Assembly: GCA_032164295.1 (NCBI GenBank)
Contig: JAJHTX010000006.1
Span: 2,170,001-2,234,000 of the forward strand
Direction: 5' to 3'
Source: Inonotus obliquus
Taxonomy: Eukaryota; Basidiomycota; Agaricomycetes; Hymenochaetales; Hymenochaetaceae
Length of the DNA stretch: 64,000 nt
The notes below the pieces were generated by a model, which was not told where the DNA came from, did not search any database, and saw nothing but the letters and a program-made list of their open reading frames with translations. This document shows positions 1 to 12,297 of the stretch, piece after piece. The position numbers and the translations under genes are program-made. Positions within the stretch are counted from its first letter, which is position 1. Every line of letters starts with the position of its first letter.

Positions 1-389
1 GAACTGAAGAAATGCACCCAGAGTGGTTCGCGATCCCTCAAGAATACCTCTCCGTCAATCCTACATTCCAACGCTTATTCAATTCCAATCCCAATTCATC
101 TATCATACCCTCAATTGACAATTCACTCCCAAATCCAAATCCAAATTCTAATCCGAATCTAAATCCAGACTCACCACTACCACAAATCCCACTCTTCCAA
201 ATGTGGCCAGACGACGAGTTTTGGATGCCTCTTCTCCTAAAAGGTCAAAACTACTTTATCGGACGAGTGGATTTCGGGATTGAAGACGGAGATGAGAAGA
301 AGGGGAGCTGGAGGATGGAGAAGTGGTGGTTTGGAGTTAAAGTGTATGATATTTTTGAGGTGGAAGAGGAGGAAGACGGGGAGAAATAA
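1..389 (+). CDS. Nudix hydrolase, MTH1/NUDT1-like, C-terminal part (5' end outside window)
   Basis: This is the last part of a gene that enters from the left edge; the open frame starts at base 3 and stops at 387-389. The visible protein begins TEEMHPEWF and later has MWPDDEFWMPLLLKG and a closing KWWFGVKVYD. The pair 'rPxWF ... MWPDDxxWxPLLL' is the characteristic C-terminal half of MTH1-type 8-oxo-dGTP diphosphatases, which cleanse oxidised purine nucleotides from the precursor pool. The Nudix box itself lies outside the window, so activity cannot be judged. Between the two motifs is a fungal low-complexity insert rich in Asn and Pro (about residues 25-55 of the visible part). The acidic tail EVEEEEDGEK ends the protein. 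The assignment rests on the C-terminal motif only. Confidence 0.75.
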   Translation, partial: TEEMHPEWFAIPQEYLSVNPTFQRLFNSNPNSSIIPSIDNSLPNPNPNSNPNLNPDSPLPQIPLFQMWPDDEFWMPLLLKGQNYFIGRVDFGIEDGDEKKGSWRMEKWWFGVKVYDIFEVEEEEDGEK

Positions 390-3300
390 TTGAATATGTT
401 GGAATAGGATCTAAGGATTCGGAAATGCTGCGAGGACGAAAATTCATAGATAGATAGATAGGTCGAGTCAAGAATTTCTGTGCCGCCCGATTTGCAACCT
501 AGTGGATATTGTGTAATATAGAAATAAGATACAAAATCCGGAGCGTTCTTATGGATTTATGAGTGGAACACGACCGTCAATTCAAGCGTCCTAACAATCC
601 CAGTTTCAACAAGTGCGAGAATAATGGTAGATGAAGAAAGGACTTTAAGATTACGTTTTCTTTTCCACCACGGAACGCGAAAGCGGAATCTACCGAGTCA
701 GATCAAGTCAGATTGAATCTCCGACATGAATATTATAACTTAGCGTTAGGGATTCGAATTGTGCAACGTTAGCACGTAAGGGAAATTAAACGGTTGACTT
801 GTAATCCGTTTTACATGCGCGAGTTACCCTCAAGTTTCATTCTGACCTGACCTGACCTGACCTGACCTGACCTGACTTGCATCCTCCGACTTGGCCGCAA
901 GTTGTGTTGAGATGTACCCACCCTCACGGTCCCGCAGCGGCAAAAACATCTGATGTCGAATTGGTTTTTCATTCTTACATCTCAGATTCCGTTCCGCTCA
1001 GGTACATACTTCCGACACGAATATGATATTAAATTGACGGCCCCGATAAAACTACAACAACATACTCACCGTCGAATCCCGCAGGCTTTTCTAAATTTAA
1101 TGATCTGCATTCTACAAAGCTGATGGTGGCTTTTGATGAAATCCCAACAGATGACGATATATCTACATACACTGCACACTTGTCCACGTATTGCATATTT
1201 GCTTGGATTTTAAAACTGGTGAAACATTTGAGAAGAGTGGGGAAGCTTGTTGGTATGCACTAGTCTGATACATTTGATTGACTGGGGATCGCCAAGAACC
1301 AGACTAATGGATGCGTTTTCATGTTAATCAGTTTTGTCCTGCCGCCCCCGTCCTACATAAGCTCGATGGATCATTCGCGGTAGTTGGCACATGTTCTGAC
1401 ATATTGGCCCTGGTCGTCATCAATTCCGAATCAACGTTGGAATGAGAGACCATTCAATACCCGGTATTACGTATACCGACAATCACCACTCCGACTTGTG
1501 GCCAGCAGGATGATGAGCGTCCGGGATGGCCCCCAGACACAAGGGACCGCCCATCGTTATTAACATTGATTCCCGATATGGTGTTCTTAGTAGTTCTAGT
1601 ACTGGTAAGTATTCAACGGGAAAACTGAATACACAAACCTTCAATACTTTCTCAAGTCTCTTTCCGGTAGTCTTGTAAATCGCCGCCGCACTCTCCGGCC
1701 TCCGGTTTAGTACATACCATGATATCACGTCTTTCTTGACCCCCCGTGTTTCAGATTGCTTCAAAGCAGAGTCTATCTTGGACTTTCGGAGTTAGTTAGA
1801 GTAATTCAGAGATGTCCAATCGTCGTGCGTAGTCCAGGGGTTGCACGGCGTCGGGCAATCAGATAATTCACTTTTCGACCTTTCCGATTATGGTCAATCG
1901 GTATTCAATGCCGGAGTGTGAAAGGCTCGAGCAAGAATGTTACCGGCGGCCGTCTACCAGGCGAGGCCGTCACCAGATCCCGTTCATCAACATTGCGAAA
2001 GAGTCGGAGTATGTTGTCTACGTATATTGTCGGTTCTGGTTTCGGATCTGACCGCTGACAACACAGCGTCTTATCCCAAGCGAAGGATCAGAGAGGACGC
2101 CGAACCTGGAGGCCGAGCTCTGAGCTCATCGCGAATCAAGGGTAGCCCGGAGCATAAAAATAACAAAGATGTCTTCGGACTTCGAGTTGAAGAAAGCGGA
2201 ATGTGAGTTGATCTTTCCCTACTCTTGCCTGTATCTGATACTGTATTCTGGTCTTTCAAAGACGGCGTAAATGAACCACCTTCGCATCAATGACCGGAAG
2301 TTCTCACTCAGAATCTTGTCCATAAATCGTACGATTTGAAACTACCGGCAGTTGTCCACATAAGGAAGAGCTCCGTGCTTGAGATCTGTGTTGCTCAAAG
2401 ACCAAATAAAATGCCCATTTCGACGCAGAGCTTGTGTAAACTTCGTTCCAAATGCGACGGGAACGACTGTATTTTGCAGCAAAACTCTGATAACTTTTAA
2501 TAAAGTTATCCACATATTATCAGAGAATTGCATTTTAAGATTAAGAGAGAAGTGCTCACTGACTTTGCATCGTTAATTCCATAGGACATTTGTGGGAATG
2601 TGGGCCGCGATGACGGTCGATCACAGTAAACAAGCGAGCAAGTCGAAGAGTTCCGAAGCAACTCTTCCCTGTAGTTTCAGCGATCCCCATTCAGGTGTAT
2701 TTGTCATGTTCTCCCTAAAAGTAGTAACGTGTCGCGAGCCACCTGATCGAGGTAAAAATAGCCGCAGGCATTCACGGGGTCCTATGTTAGAATCTGACTG
2801 ACAGAGTTGTAACTCCGTGAAGAGTACTCCATGTCCACACTTGTGCTTAATAGTCTGACTCGATCTTGATAAAGCTGATGTGCCACGCCTTAGGGGCGTG
2901 ATTCGTAGGGTCCCAGCAGCAGCTTTGTCCAAGAGTTTCCCCTTGCGGTTACGCGTAGTTGTGGTCGTTAGGGCAGCCAAGATGGGACAGCTTGGCCAGG
3001 CTTTGAGGTTGCCAGACGTATCGCCTCGATCCCGATCTCGTGCAGCCAGAAAGTCCATTGCCATAGCTGCATTGTTCGCCTTGTCTTGAATGTCGGTGTA
3101 CGTTCTAGGTAATACCAAAGACTATTCCTCGGAAACTCAACAAAACGCATGCCATGTCAGCATGGACTATTTCACTCGACATCAGGCGAGAAACTCTCGA
3201 TTGGTGACCTTATGTGGTTGGTATTGTCATGAGCAACACCTAGACCGAGGTACACAGATCAGTGGCTCTAGTTAATAGACATAGAGACTTTCATTACCTT

Positions 3301-3532
3301 GTGCGGAAACGAAGCTATTATTCGACCATAACGTCCAAACGCGGACCATGGATCATAATTGTAATCGTCAAGACTATCCGAACATGAGGAGACTCCGAAA
3401 GCAGGGATGTGGCACTGCAAACGCAGAGAACCTCTCATTATTTGCAGCTATTTGGCGCTTCACGTGACCGAGACACTGGATTCAGAATCACCGTGACACC
3501 GCGCACAAAAACAGCGTGAGTCCTTCGTAGTC
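390..3532. other. Gene-poor stretch, no supported gene
   Basis: About 3.1 kb separate the Nudix gene from MED1. Open frames of up to 165 codons occur on both strands. None has a recognisable domain, and none joins to neighbours through plausible splice sites. A (CTGAC)7 repeat lies at 842-876 and a short GATA-rich tract near 450. I see no transposase, reverse transcriptase or terminal repeats. It may be old, decayed sequence. Confidence 0.5.
842..876. repeat. (CTGAC)7 microsatellite
   Basis: Seven perfect head-to-tail copies of the pentamer CTGAC lie in gene-poor DNA. No function is apparent. Confidence 0.9.
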
Positions 3533-6215
3533 ATGTCCGACGACGCTACGCAAGGCAAGGAAACTTTGCTATCCTATTTGCTGCAGAATGCACCCTGGGA
3601 ACGGACTCCAAGGGATGCAGCGCCCCACTTGTTGCATCCGTTTGCATCGACTTCACCTGAGGACCCTCTAACGACATTGAGGAATTTGGTGGACGCGTCT
3701 GCTGTACTATCTCGCACTTTGCAGTCGTATTCGTCCCTTACGACATCGGATCATAAGCTCGTTTCTATTCTGCGTCAGAGCACGGCGCTCATTGAAAGTC
3801 TTCACACAGTTAGTAGGGCCGCTTGGCGCGTTACATCTAATTGATATCGCCGTAGACTGACGCCTCGTCTACTAGTCGAAACAAGATGTGGAACGGCGCT
3901 CCAAAGCTTTCAAATCTCGCTCCTATAATGGCACTGTCGCTACCTATGGAGAACCTATTCCGCTGGACGATGATGACATCGTTGATTGGTGTATTTCCCG
4001 AATCGAAGGCTGGGGGAGAAAAAATGGGATGGAGGTGTTCAAGGAGGAAGAAGACAGATTTGGAAAGATGACCATAATGCTTGGTGGAAAGGTCCTCGTC
4101 ATCGATGTTGACCTAGCTATCCAACGAAGCGTACCAAATATGCCCCCACTGCGCCTCTCCGTTACTAACATCAAAACATCACATGCCCTTCCTTCCGGAA
4201 ACTCTGGTAACGCGCTAGCTGAACGGTCTACTTCGTTGGATGCTTTCATCCTGAGAACATGGAATGATTACCTTGATGAAGTGCAGAAGAATGACACCGA
4301 CAGTAGTACAAACGCTGCGCAAGTCAGCAGGGACATCCAAAGCCACCTGACATACCTTATGAAGCTGGATACCCTCACATCTCAAGAGGGAGACCAAGGA
4401 ATTCGATGGTTCAACGATACAGGGATAATGTGCGCAGTCACGGAGAAGATTTCTAGGACAGAAGTTGATTCACTCTCAGTGTGAGTTCAACTAACTCCTT
4501 GGTGGCTTCAGCGCTAAAAAAGGAAAGCGATAGGATACTTCAGTCTTCTATAGTGAACTTGGACATCTTTCTATCTCGCGCACATGCCTTAGCAGTGCCG
4601 TATCTTGTTTCCCCGACCATGTCCTTTTTGGTTTACCTTTCACCTCTGGCTTACTACTCTCTATTGAGTGCTTCTAAAAGGAGCGAAACAAACGCAGCTG
4701 CATATCGAACTGATAACGGAGATGCTTTTGCTAAACTGGACATCCCTCTCACGGTCCTACGAGATTTGCTAACTGAACGGCGAACGCGACCCTCCGGTAC
4801 GATCATAGCGACGCTCATGCTCACCTCAGTTGCGGGCGCCCTCAACACCGATCGCCGCCCGGAGCAACGTCCGAATCTTGGACGTCCGCACTTCCGCCTT
4901 CCAGGAACATCCAAGCTTGCCGCCCTCGATCATACTCTCATCAGTCCCCCTGTACTACCAGGGAAGGATTCGGAACATAATTTGGATGGTACTCGGGATG
5001 TGTGGATGCTCGATTTCACAGATGGTGGACACTTGTCTGGTATTGTCATGACCCATTCAAGAATGCGTGAGATCCAGCAAGTTATTGATCCTCTGAGCGC
5101 GAGTTCTGGACTGGGTTTTGGCATGCAAATGCAAATGCCCCCGCTGCCTGGAAGTTGGGTCGGGTTGCTCGTACGTTCTAATCGGATTCGTCGAATGATA
5201 GACTTGGGAATTCACACAGAGCTTTGATAAGATTAATTCCAAGTTCCCACCTTCCGAACGATATATTGCATCTTATGTATGTCATTGATCCGTCCACGGA
5301 ACCCACTGGGCCAGCTGACATAGTCAATAGGATTCACCATCAAAATCTCATCCACCTCTCCGTCTACATCTCACAGCGCCCAACGAAGCGGGATTTCTGC
5401 TCCAGCGGGTACCCGTGGCGTCGTTAAAAGAAGCATACGGAATTATGGAGGTCAGTTTGTGACTCCGAGTCTTTCCATCCCGACAGGTTTTTGATTTACA
5501 TTCTGATAATGCTGTGTCGCAGATCGTTCGTGACCAATGTTGGATCAATGAAACGCTGAAGACCATGAACTGGGTGGCTGAAGATCTGATGCCCGAGAGA
5601 GACGATGAGCGGAGTGATGAAGAGTCCATGAGCGCTACAGAAGACGATCTGGAGGCTTTGCTGGAAGGTAAACATCTTGAAACTGCTAGATCTCCATTAC
5701 ACTGTGAGGAGCGCAAAATCAAAACTGATATTTTGGTTCCAGGAACGTACACGCCAAGACGAATCCCGGTGAATGTATTCCTCCCAATTCAACCACCTAC
5801 CTTGTCGTCCGCCAGTAACTCTGATGCGGCGGATGGCCTTGATATGGATGCTGAACACGCAGTACCTGGATTATCGTCTATTTCACTGTCCGTCGGCGGA
5901 AGTACCCCTCCGCCGTGTGTCGTAATGGCATTTACCGTTCACAAACCCGGTTGCGCAAGCCTTGGACGGGAATTCTATCCTGGTCAAAGACCCCGTCAAG
6001 TAGCAATTGTATTGCGATATGACCGATCCCGCAAACGCGGCGTTCGGCTCGATATCAACGTGAGCGTACCCTTGGACAATGCTGCCTCTGGGTTTGGCGA
6101 TACAGGCGAACGGCCTTCGGTAGGATTAGTGGAGCAGCTGGAAGAAAGTTCAAGACGAGGCGGCGCGTTCGGCACACCAGGAAAAGTCTGGTCATGGCTG
6201 GCAAAGTCCGAGTAG
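3533..6215 (+). CDS. MED1: Mediator of RNA polymerase II transcription subunit 1 (Med1)
   Basis: Exons: 3533-3808, 3876-4480, 4528-5170, 5220-5276, 5331-5450, 5523-5667, 5743-6215. They sum to 2319 nt, 772 residues. The N-terminus (MSDDATQGKETLLSYLL) is followed by helical segments. A central region holds VWMLDFTDGGHLSGIVMTHS, then a basic/hydrophobic block ending in the acidic DLMPERDDERSDEE. A late beta-rich part contains RRIPVNVFLP. This order and these segments resemble the Med1 domain of basidiomycete Mediator middle-module subunits, which link activators to RNA polymerase II in the nucleus. The third exon's acceptor (AAAG at 4527) is weak; it was chosen because it is the only nearby one that keeps the frame. 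The 75-nt intron 5668-5742 has no in-frame stop and could be retained. The gene converges with RACK1, 873 bp away. Confidence 0.75.
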
Positions 6216-7088
6216 GAAGTGAGATGATGCCCCGGCTAACTGGCGTGTTTACTAGCGAGAAGGGACGGGCTAGGATGACCAGCGGAAGAGACATACACTG
6301 TCAAGTCTAAAGGTCTTCGGGGGCCATCTGTACAATTGACAAGCTTTTGGTAATGGAAATACGATAGAGTGCGATCGTTTATCTTGTCCCAAAAGCCTCT
6401 ACTTCTCGAGATGAACTCTGATAAACTACCATCAGGCTTTATCATTGGCAATGGATCCGATTCGGGGTGGATGCTTAGCGAATTCTTACGACTACATGTT
6501 TAATCCTCGGGTAGTCCCTGTGGATGACGTGCGCGAGTGATGGACGATCAGTGATCCCACAGGCTCAGTGGTGAACCGGGTGGCGGTACCGTTAAGAGAT
6601 GGACTAACGTTTATGAGGAATGTGTAGCCTCTACTTGCTCAAGCGCTTGATGCACGTTCTTGTTTTAGGCACTATATGCAAGCGATCAATCATCGTCCCT
6701 AGAGTGAGGCATCTTTCAGTCTCCAGCATCGTAGATCTGTCAAGTAGCGCAGAGCGGAAGTATGCTTTTGTCCATGTGCGATTTGTGCGCGCCAAAGGTT
6801 ACAACAGACGAGATAAGACTACTCCGCACGCAATGTCTATCAGAAATTCTGATCAGATCGAGCTTTTGCTGGGAAGGAAGCAATAAACGTGGTGTTGATA
6901 TTCTTCCGATGCCTGATAACATCCCAAGAAAGGGATACTTCCTATTTGAGTAAGTGAGTTTCGATGATGAAAAAATATTGCAGATTGCATTGCAAAGCAC
7001 GTCGCATCGGCATTGATTGACGCTATAGTACAGTACCATGCTCATCCACAGCGTACATAAGACAAAACACCACTTCTGGACATAATTT
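6216..7088. other. Convergent intergenic region MED1 / RACK1
   Basis: This 873-bp spacer lies between two convergent stop codons. It should hold both 3' UTRs and terminators. The open frames inside it (up to 162 codons, minus strand) show no recognisable motif, and I do not call a gene. Confidence 0.5.
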
Positions 7089-8337
7089 TTACGCGTTGAC
7101 ACTCCAGACACGGACAAGGTTGTCGGTAAAACCACCGTATAGGGTTTGCCCATCGGCCGACCACGCAAGGGAAACACATTCGGGTGATGAACCGCTTGAT
7201 CCGGTCTCAGCTTCAGGTTTGAGCTCATCGACGATGGACCTAATCGAATCCATCAGTTCATGTATATTCCCAGATAATCAAATCCGAAAGTAGACGTACT
7301 TGCTCTCCAGGTCAAAGATTTTGATGCAGCTTGAGGTTGCAGCGCATAACCAGTAACGATTTGGTGAGAAAACGAGTCCGTTTACGATGTTACCGGCTTC
7401 AAGCGAGTAGAGGTGTTTGCCCTCGTTGAGGTCCCAAAGCATGGTGATTCCGTCTTTACCACCAGACGCGGCAAGTGAGCCGTCTGGCGAAACGGAAACG
7501 GTGTTAATGTATCCCGTGTGCCCGAAGTGGTCAGTACGTAGCCTGAACTTCGTCAACTCCCAGACCTACAAAACAATGAAGCTGGTTAGTTATCTTTTGA
7601 TAATGATTACGAAATGCAAGAGAGAGTAGTCAGAGATCTTGGTGGAAAAATTGGTCTCATCGGGCTTGACCCTCTGAAGTAGCAAATATTGAATAGATAA
7701 CATCATACTGAGATAGATAACTTGCGAAGCTGCGCATGACTGAATCTCAAAACATACCTTGACTACTTTGTCCCATCCACCGGATACAATAACAGGATTC
7801 TGCGGGTTCGGACTGAACCGAACGCAGGAAACCCTGTTCCATCGTTTCTTAGCACATACTTAATATAAAGCACCTTATAACTACGTACCATTCGGTGTGA
7901 CCCTCATCCTTAATGTCGAACTTGCACTCTCCGAGCGTATTCCAGACTTTTATTGTCTTGTCGCGCGAGCCGGACACGATTTGTCGGTTGTCAGCCGAGA
8001 AACTGACGGAAAGGACATCGCTGGTATGTCCAACGAAACGACGCGTAGTCTTCCCAGTATTCAAATCCCAGAGACGAAGAGTGTGATCCCAGGAAGACGA
8101 AAGTGCAAATTGGCCATCGGAGGAAATTACAATATCAGAAACGAAATGGTTGTGTCCAGTAAGAACGCGTTTTGGATAACCGTAGGATTCTTCGTTACGG
8201 GTAAGGGCCCAGAGAATGATGGTCTTATCGCGCGAAGCGGTGAGGAGCATGTCTGGGCTTTCGGACGACGTTGCAATCGCAGTCACCCATCCTTTGTGGC
8301 CAGGTAATGAGCCAAGGTAGCGCAATTGGTCGGACAT
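7089..8337 (-). CDS. RACK1: RACK1 / guanine nucleotide-binding protein beta subunit-like (Asc1/Cpc2)
   Basis: Minus-strand exons: 8337-7889, 7833-7758, 7565-7300, 7239-7089 (942 nt, 313 residues, the normal RACK1 length). The protein starts [20 protein letters not shown]. It is a seven-blade WD40 propeller with repeats ending [59 protein letters not shown] and [12 protein letters not shown]1 binds the head of the 40S ribosomal subunit and scaffolds signalling and translational quality control. The start was placed at 8337, which matches conserved RACK1 N-termini; an upstream in-frame ATG at 8376 would add 13 residues. Introns 1 and 3 are 55 and 60 nt, but intron 2 is 192 nt and contains a C/D-box snoRNA, as the yeast ASC1 intron does. 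Confidence 0.97.
7625..7709 (-). ncRNA. snR24: C/D-box snoRNA snR24 (U24) inside RACK1 intron 2
   Basis: Read on the minus strand, the 192-nt intron (7757-7566) contains box C ATGATGT (7706-7700) and box D CTGA (7633-7630). A 4-bp terminal stem AGTA/TACT closes the element. Between the boxes lie AATATTTGCTA, a C'-like CGATGAG, and CCACCAAGATCT directly before box D. The segments TATTTGCTA and CCACCAAGATC match my memory of the conserved guide regions of vertebrate U24 and yeast snR24. Those RNAs direct 2'-O-methylation of neighbouring large-subunit rRNA positions (the 1437-1450 region of yeast 25S). Yeast snR24 lies in the intron of ASC1, the RACK1 orthologue, so host and guest agree. It would be released from the spliced and debranched intron. 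The D' box (TTCAGAG) is degenerate. Confidence 0.88.
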
Positions 8338-10748
8338 AGTTTTGTTGTCGTTAGTCGAGCTCGTCGTCGATTGCACGAGTAATTGCTTCTCAAAATTGTA
8401 CCATCGTGACTGTGAGAAGTGAAACTGTACAGTTTGTTACTATATGAAGTAATACAAGATATTATGTAATAGTCTGCTTATGGTAGCTCATGTTAAAACT
8501 CAGACGGGATTCGATCTCGAGATGAGAATGAAAAGAATTCAGTATTCCTGCCTGCTGCAGTACTATCAAGCCCTGTACTAGTTCCTGGTCCTCAACATCA
8601 AACTCTCTCCCTATAGGTCTTCAAAAGCTAGCAGCTCGTGATCCGGATACGCAATGTTCCGCTCAAATCTATCACTACTATCGTGATGGATCTATCTTAT
8701 CCTCTTGGCCTTGGTTCTCTACCTTTCATTCGTTTTACTTGCTAGACCTGTCACTAACTACCTGGCGGATACTGCACACATAATGATGACATCTCAAATC
8801 TGCACGGCTTCACGGCGGTCGCTGCGGCTTTTGGTCCTGTGCGCTATGGCATTATACCCGAGGTTGCGATTGAAACGCACGGACTTTACTTGGGTGATAA
8901 GCAACTTCCGACTAAACATTGAATAGATGACTTGGCATTTGGAATTTGATTAGCTTTCATGTTTAGCGTACTTATGGTCTCCTTTGCCTGTTCGGTGGAG
9001 GTTGCATCGATGACGATATGTTAACATACATGTAGGTTCATTATCGTCTAGACTTAAAGGTACGGGCAAGGACGTTTTATGAAGCATTCTTATCGGACAA
9101 CTGTCTCCAGGAATCGACGAGTGCCTGCTCAGTCCAACTTGGATTGTGTGAGAGGTGCTGGAAAGAGAACTCATGATGTCCTCTTTGATCGCACCTATGC
9201 CGATCTTCCTTGTTGAAAGCTAAAGCTAATCACTCCAAGATATTGATTCCCTCTGACACCCCTCTCAGAGCTGGACACTATCGATAGACTTATCACTGTC
9301 TTTCTTGCCCTCCAGGTAAGCAACTAAAGCCTACGGCTGTCCTGTAAAATGAGATTTTTCAAGTCTACATGGAGGGGGGTATCTGCCACTTTTCAGGTTC
9401 GTAACTAGTCAACTTCTTTCTTGCAAAAACGCATCCGGCTTATCACGAAAAAATCCTCTTCCAAAGCAAAGGCAATCTCCTGGGCTGGGATCACAGAGAA
9501 GTGTAGTTGTTCAAGCAGAATTATCCGTCGGAGAGTCCTCGTGTCTAGGGTCGCAGACCGGACCAGGGAGGACCAGGGTCAAATCGAACCAATGCTAAGC
9601 CCGGATCAGTACATCGCTCTCTTTCCTCATAGGCATTTAGTGAAATGATGATCGGCAACCCTTGTGAGCGCCACGAGACACGGGAAGTCTAGAAGAAAAC
9701 TCCCAAGCGGATCGCTAGCCTAGTCCCAAAACTCGGTCCGAGTCCGAAGATCCCAGCTACTGCGACCTTTGTACCTGGTATGGATTTGTTTGCACATCTG
9801 GACAGTATCCGCCTTTAATTCTCCCGAGCAGAAAACTCCCCTCTCTTGAACTGCTCGAAATATCGGTTGGGTGTTCAAGTGCAACCAGTCGGTGAGATCT
9901 GTGCGACCCTATGTAAGTCTAAAGCTTCTAAGCTACTTATCACCGTTTCTTGTCAGGCTCGTTATTCGAAGCCTTCGCTGATTCCCAGGCCAGAATGAGG
10001 TTGACCCTGCTCATCGGAAGCCTCGCGGGTGTCCGATCCCGGGGTCTCCAGACACATGACATGGGAATGTACATAAACAGGAGTCGGTCGTTATAGAGTT
10101 CCTCACAACGTTCAGCTTGGCTATTTCTATAGACCCTTTGCAGGATTATGTATTTTGAAAGATCCATCCTCCATACAATTGTGGGTCCCCTCTGATTGCC
10201 TAATAAGTGACTTGAAAGAGCATTTCCTTTTCGGGACACGTTAGTTCAATATCTGCTACAGACTCAGATTGCAGAACAGAAACTCGACCTGTGACACTTG
10301 TGACGTGATTAGTATGTCATCAACTTTACGCGCTGAATAGAATACCCCCTGAATTTTCCTCTGCATTTCTCTCTGAATACTTTTAACCTCGTCGAGATAC
10401 ATCTGTACCTGCTATAGGCCAAGCCGGCACAGAAGGTCTGGTCGTCCACGAAACGAAACAGCTAGAGACCGGCCTCGTGGCTTATTTACGTTGTGATTTT
10501 TGTTCGATCAGTAGTAGTCACAAGTACATTCGGGATCCACTTTACGGCGGGCGGAATCTGCCGCCCTCGTGCGTGAGAACTTTAGTCCAAAAACGCAAAT
10601 CGCGCAGTGATGACGGTGATACTCGTCGTCGCTCGCACACTACATGTCCGTTCGACTAGTAAAATTCAGCGGGAATGCTCTCTTTCTGACTCGGGATACT
10701 AGATAACCTAACACGCTCCTTGTTCTTGCGATAAATTCCCATCTCACC
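8338..10748. other. Gene-poor stretch between RACK1 and the transporter
   Basis: These 2.4 kb lie between the divergent starts of RACK1 and the SLC35C2-like gene. The longest open frame is about 99 codons. No domain, splice chain, tRNA or repeat array stands out. Both promoters must lie at its two ends. Confidence 0.5.
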
Positions 10749-12297
10749 ATGCCTGCCGGCCCAGGTTACAGAGTCTTACAGACAGAACCTGAACACATCC
10801 CGCCACCCTATGATGACGACAGTCTTGATGAGGAGGAACTGTTGGAACCAAAGCATCAATCGAAGGAGGAGCGTAAGAGGCTGTGGTGGAGAAATGCTTT
10901 CATTAATTCGCTGTTCATTGCTGCTTGGTGCGTAGGCATTCTATGATGACCGTCGGCGGAAGCTAATGTAATTGGTATTTCGCCATTCGCCTTTATAGGT
11001 TCATGGTCGCAATTATTCTGTCGGTGTACAACAAGTGGATGTTCTCCCCGGATCGTTATGGCTTCTCATGGCCTCTATTCGTCACTATGCTTCATATGTT
11101 CGTTCAGTTTGCATTTGCTGCGGCAGTTCGAAATATATGGCCGGCAAAGTTTCGGCCACCCCATAATCCCGGAAGAAAGGACTATGCGTTAGTCCATAAT
11201 TGATTTACATGATTTTCTACTGTCCATGCTCACTATACTTAGTCAGAAGGTTGTGCCAACGGCAGTTGCAACTGGTTTAGACATAGGACTCTCAAATCTC
11301 TCTCTTAAACTTATCACGCTATCATTTTATAGTGGGTCCATTGTTCTTATGAAATCCAGACCAGACTTTGAAACGGTTTCTAGCAATGTGCAAGTCATCA
11401 TCCCTTATTTTTGTCCTCTTTTTCGCCTTCTTCTTCAAGCTCGAAAAGTTCTCGTGGCGACTCGTGGGAGTCATATCCCTCATATTTGTTGGGGTTCTCA
11501 TGATGGTCGCAACAGAGACGCAATTTCAGTTGCTGGGTTTTATACTGATCACCAGTGCAAGTGCTCTTAGTGGCCTTCGATGGAGCCTGACCCATCTGTT
11601 GTTGAAAAACGAGAAGATGGGTATGAACAATCCAGCCGCCACGATATACTGGCTCGCTCCGGTCATGGGTGCATGTCTGGCAATCGTTAGTCTAGCAATC
11701 GAGGACTGGATTGCTGTGTTTAGCAGCAAATTTTTTAGCAGCATGCAGGAGACGCTTAGCACAATACTGTTCTTAGCTATTCCGGGGGTTTTGGCTTTCT
11801 TAATGGTTCTTTCTGAATACTAGTAAGTATATCTTTCGTTACTGGTAACGACATCTGAGATCGAACTCGTAGTATCATACAGCGCGCTGGCGTCGTACCT
11901 ATGTCCATAGCCGGTATCGCGAAAGAAGTTTCCCAGATCTCAGTATCCTCCTGGCTGTTCGGCGACGAGCTCACGCCACTCAACGTGGTCGGCGTCGGGA
12001 TAACAGTGTGTGGTAAGGTCCCCTGATGCACCCTGATGCACCCCGACCATCGCAAAGCTGATAGCTATGTGCACAGGCATAGCACTATTCACGTATCACA
12101 AATATAGAAAATCTGTCGACAGCGATAGTTTCATGCATGAAATCCCGCGAACTGATGTTTCGGACGTGGATGTATCATTTGAGCTAGATGAACAACGGCG
12201 TCTTACGGGCCGACAAGCTGATTCAATATACAATGTGGTAAGTGCTCGTATACTCGAATTAGTGAAATCGGTGGATGTGGCGAGTGACCGGGAGTGA
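10749..12297 (+). CDS. SLC35C2-like drug/metabolite-superfamily transporter (TPT / DUF250 family)
   Basis: Exons: 10749-10927, 10999-11187, 11243-11331, 11384-11822, 11873-12012, 12077-12297 (1257 nt, 418 residues). An acidic N-terminus (YDDDSLDEEELLEP) precedes about ten hydrophobic helices. Conserved parts include ILSVYNKWMFSP, VVPTAVATGLDIGLSNLSL, FVLFFAFFFKLEKFSW, LSGLRWSLTHLLL and AGIAKEVSQI. These match the triose-phosphate/nucleotide-sugar transporter fold and are closest to SLC35C2-type Golgi/ER membrane proteins; the substrate is not known from sequence. The 3' end is uncertain. A strong donor (GTAAGT, 12238) could join in phase to an acidic last exon, 12571-12702, whose stop is at 12700. 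The simplest reading ends at 12297. Confidence 0.85.

Noticed and set aside
2621..3118. 165-codon minus-strand open frame
   Set aside because: It is low in recognisable structure, with a Thr run, no domain, no splice partners and similar-length frames on the other strand. It is treated as chance.
7897..8307. 136-codon plus-strand frame
   Set aside because: It is antisense to the first exon of RACK1, which is beyond doubt.
12010..12040. Short duplication CCTGATGCAC in a transporter intron
   Set aside because: It has only two copies and lies fully within an intron. This is too little to call a repeat element.
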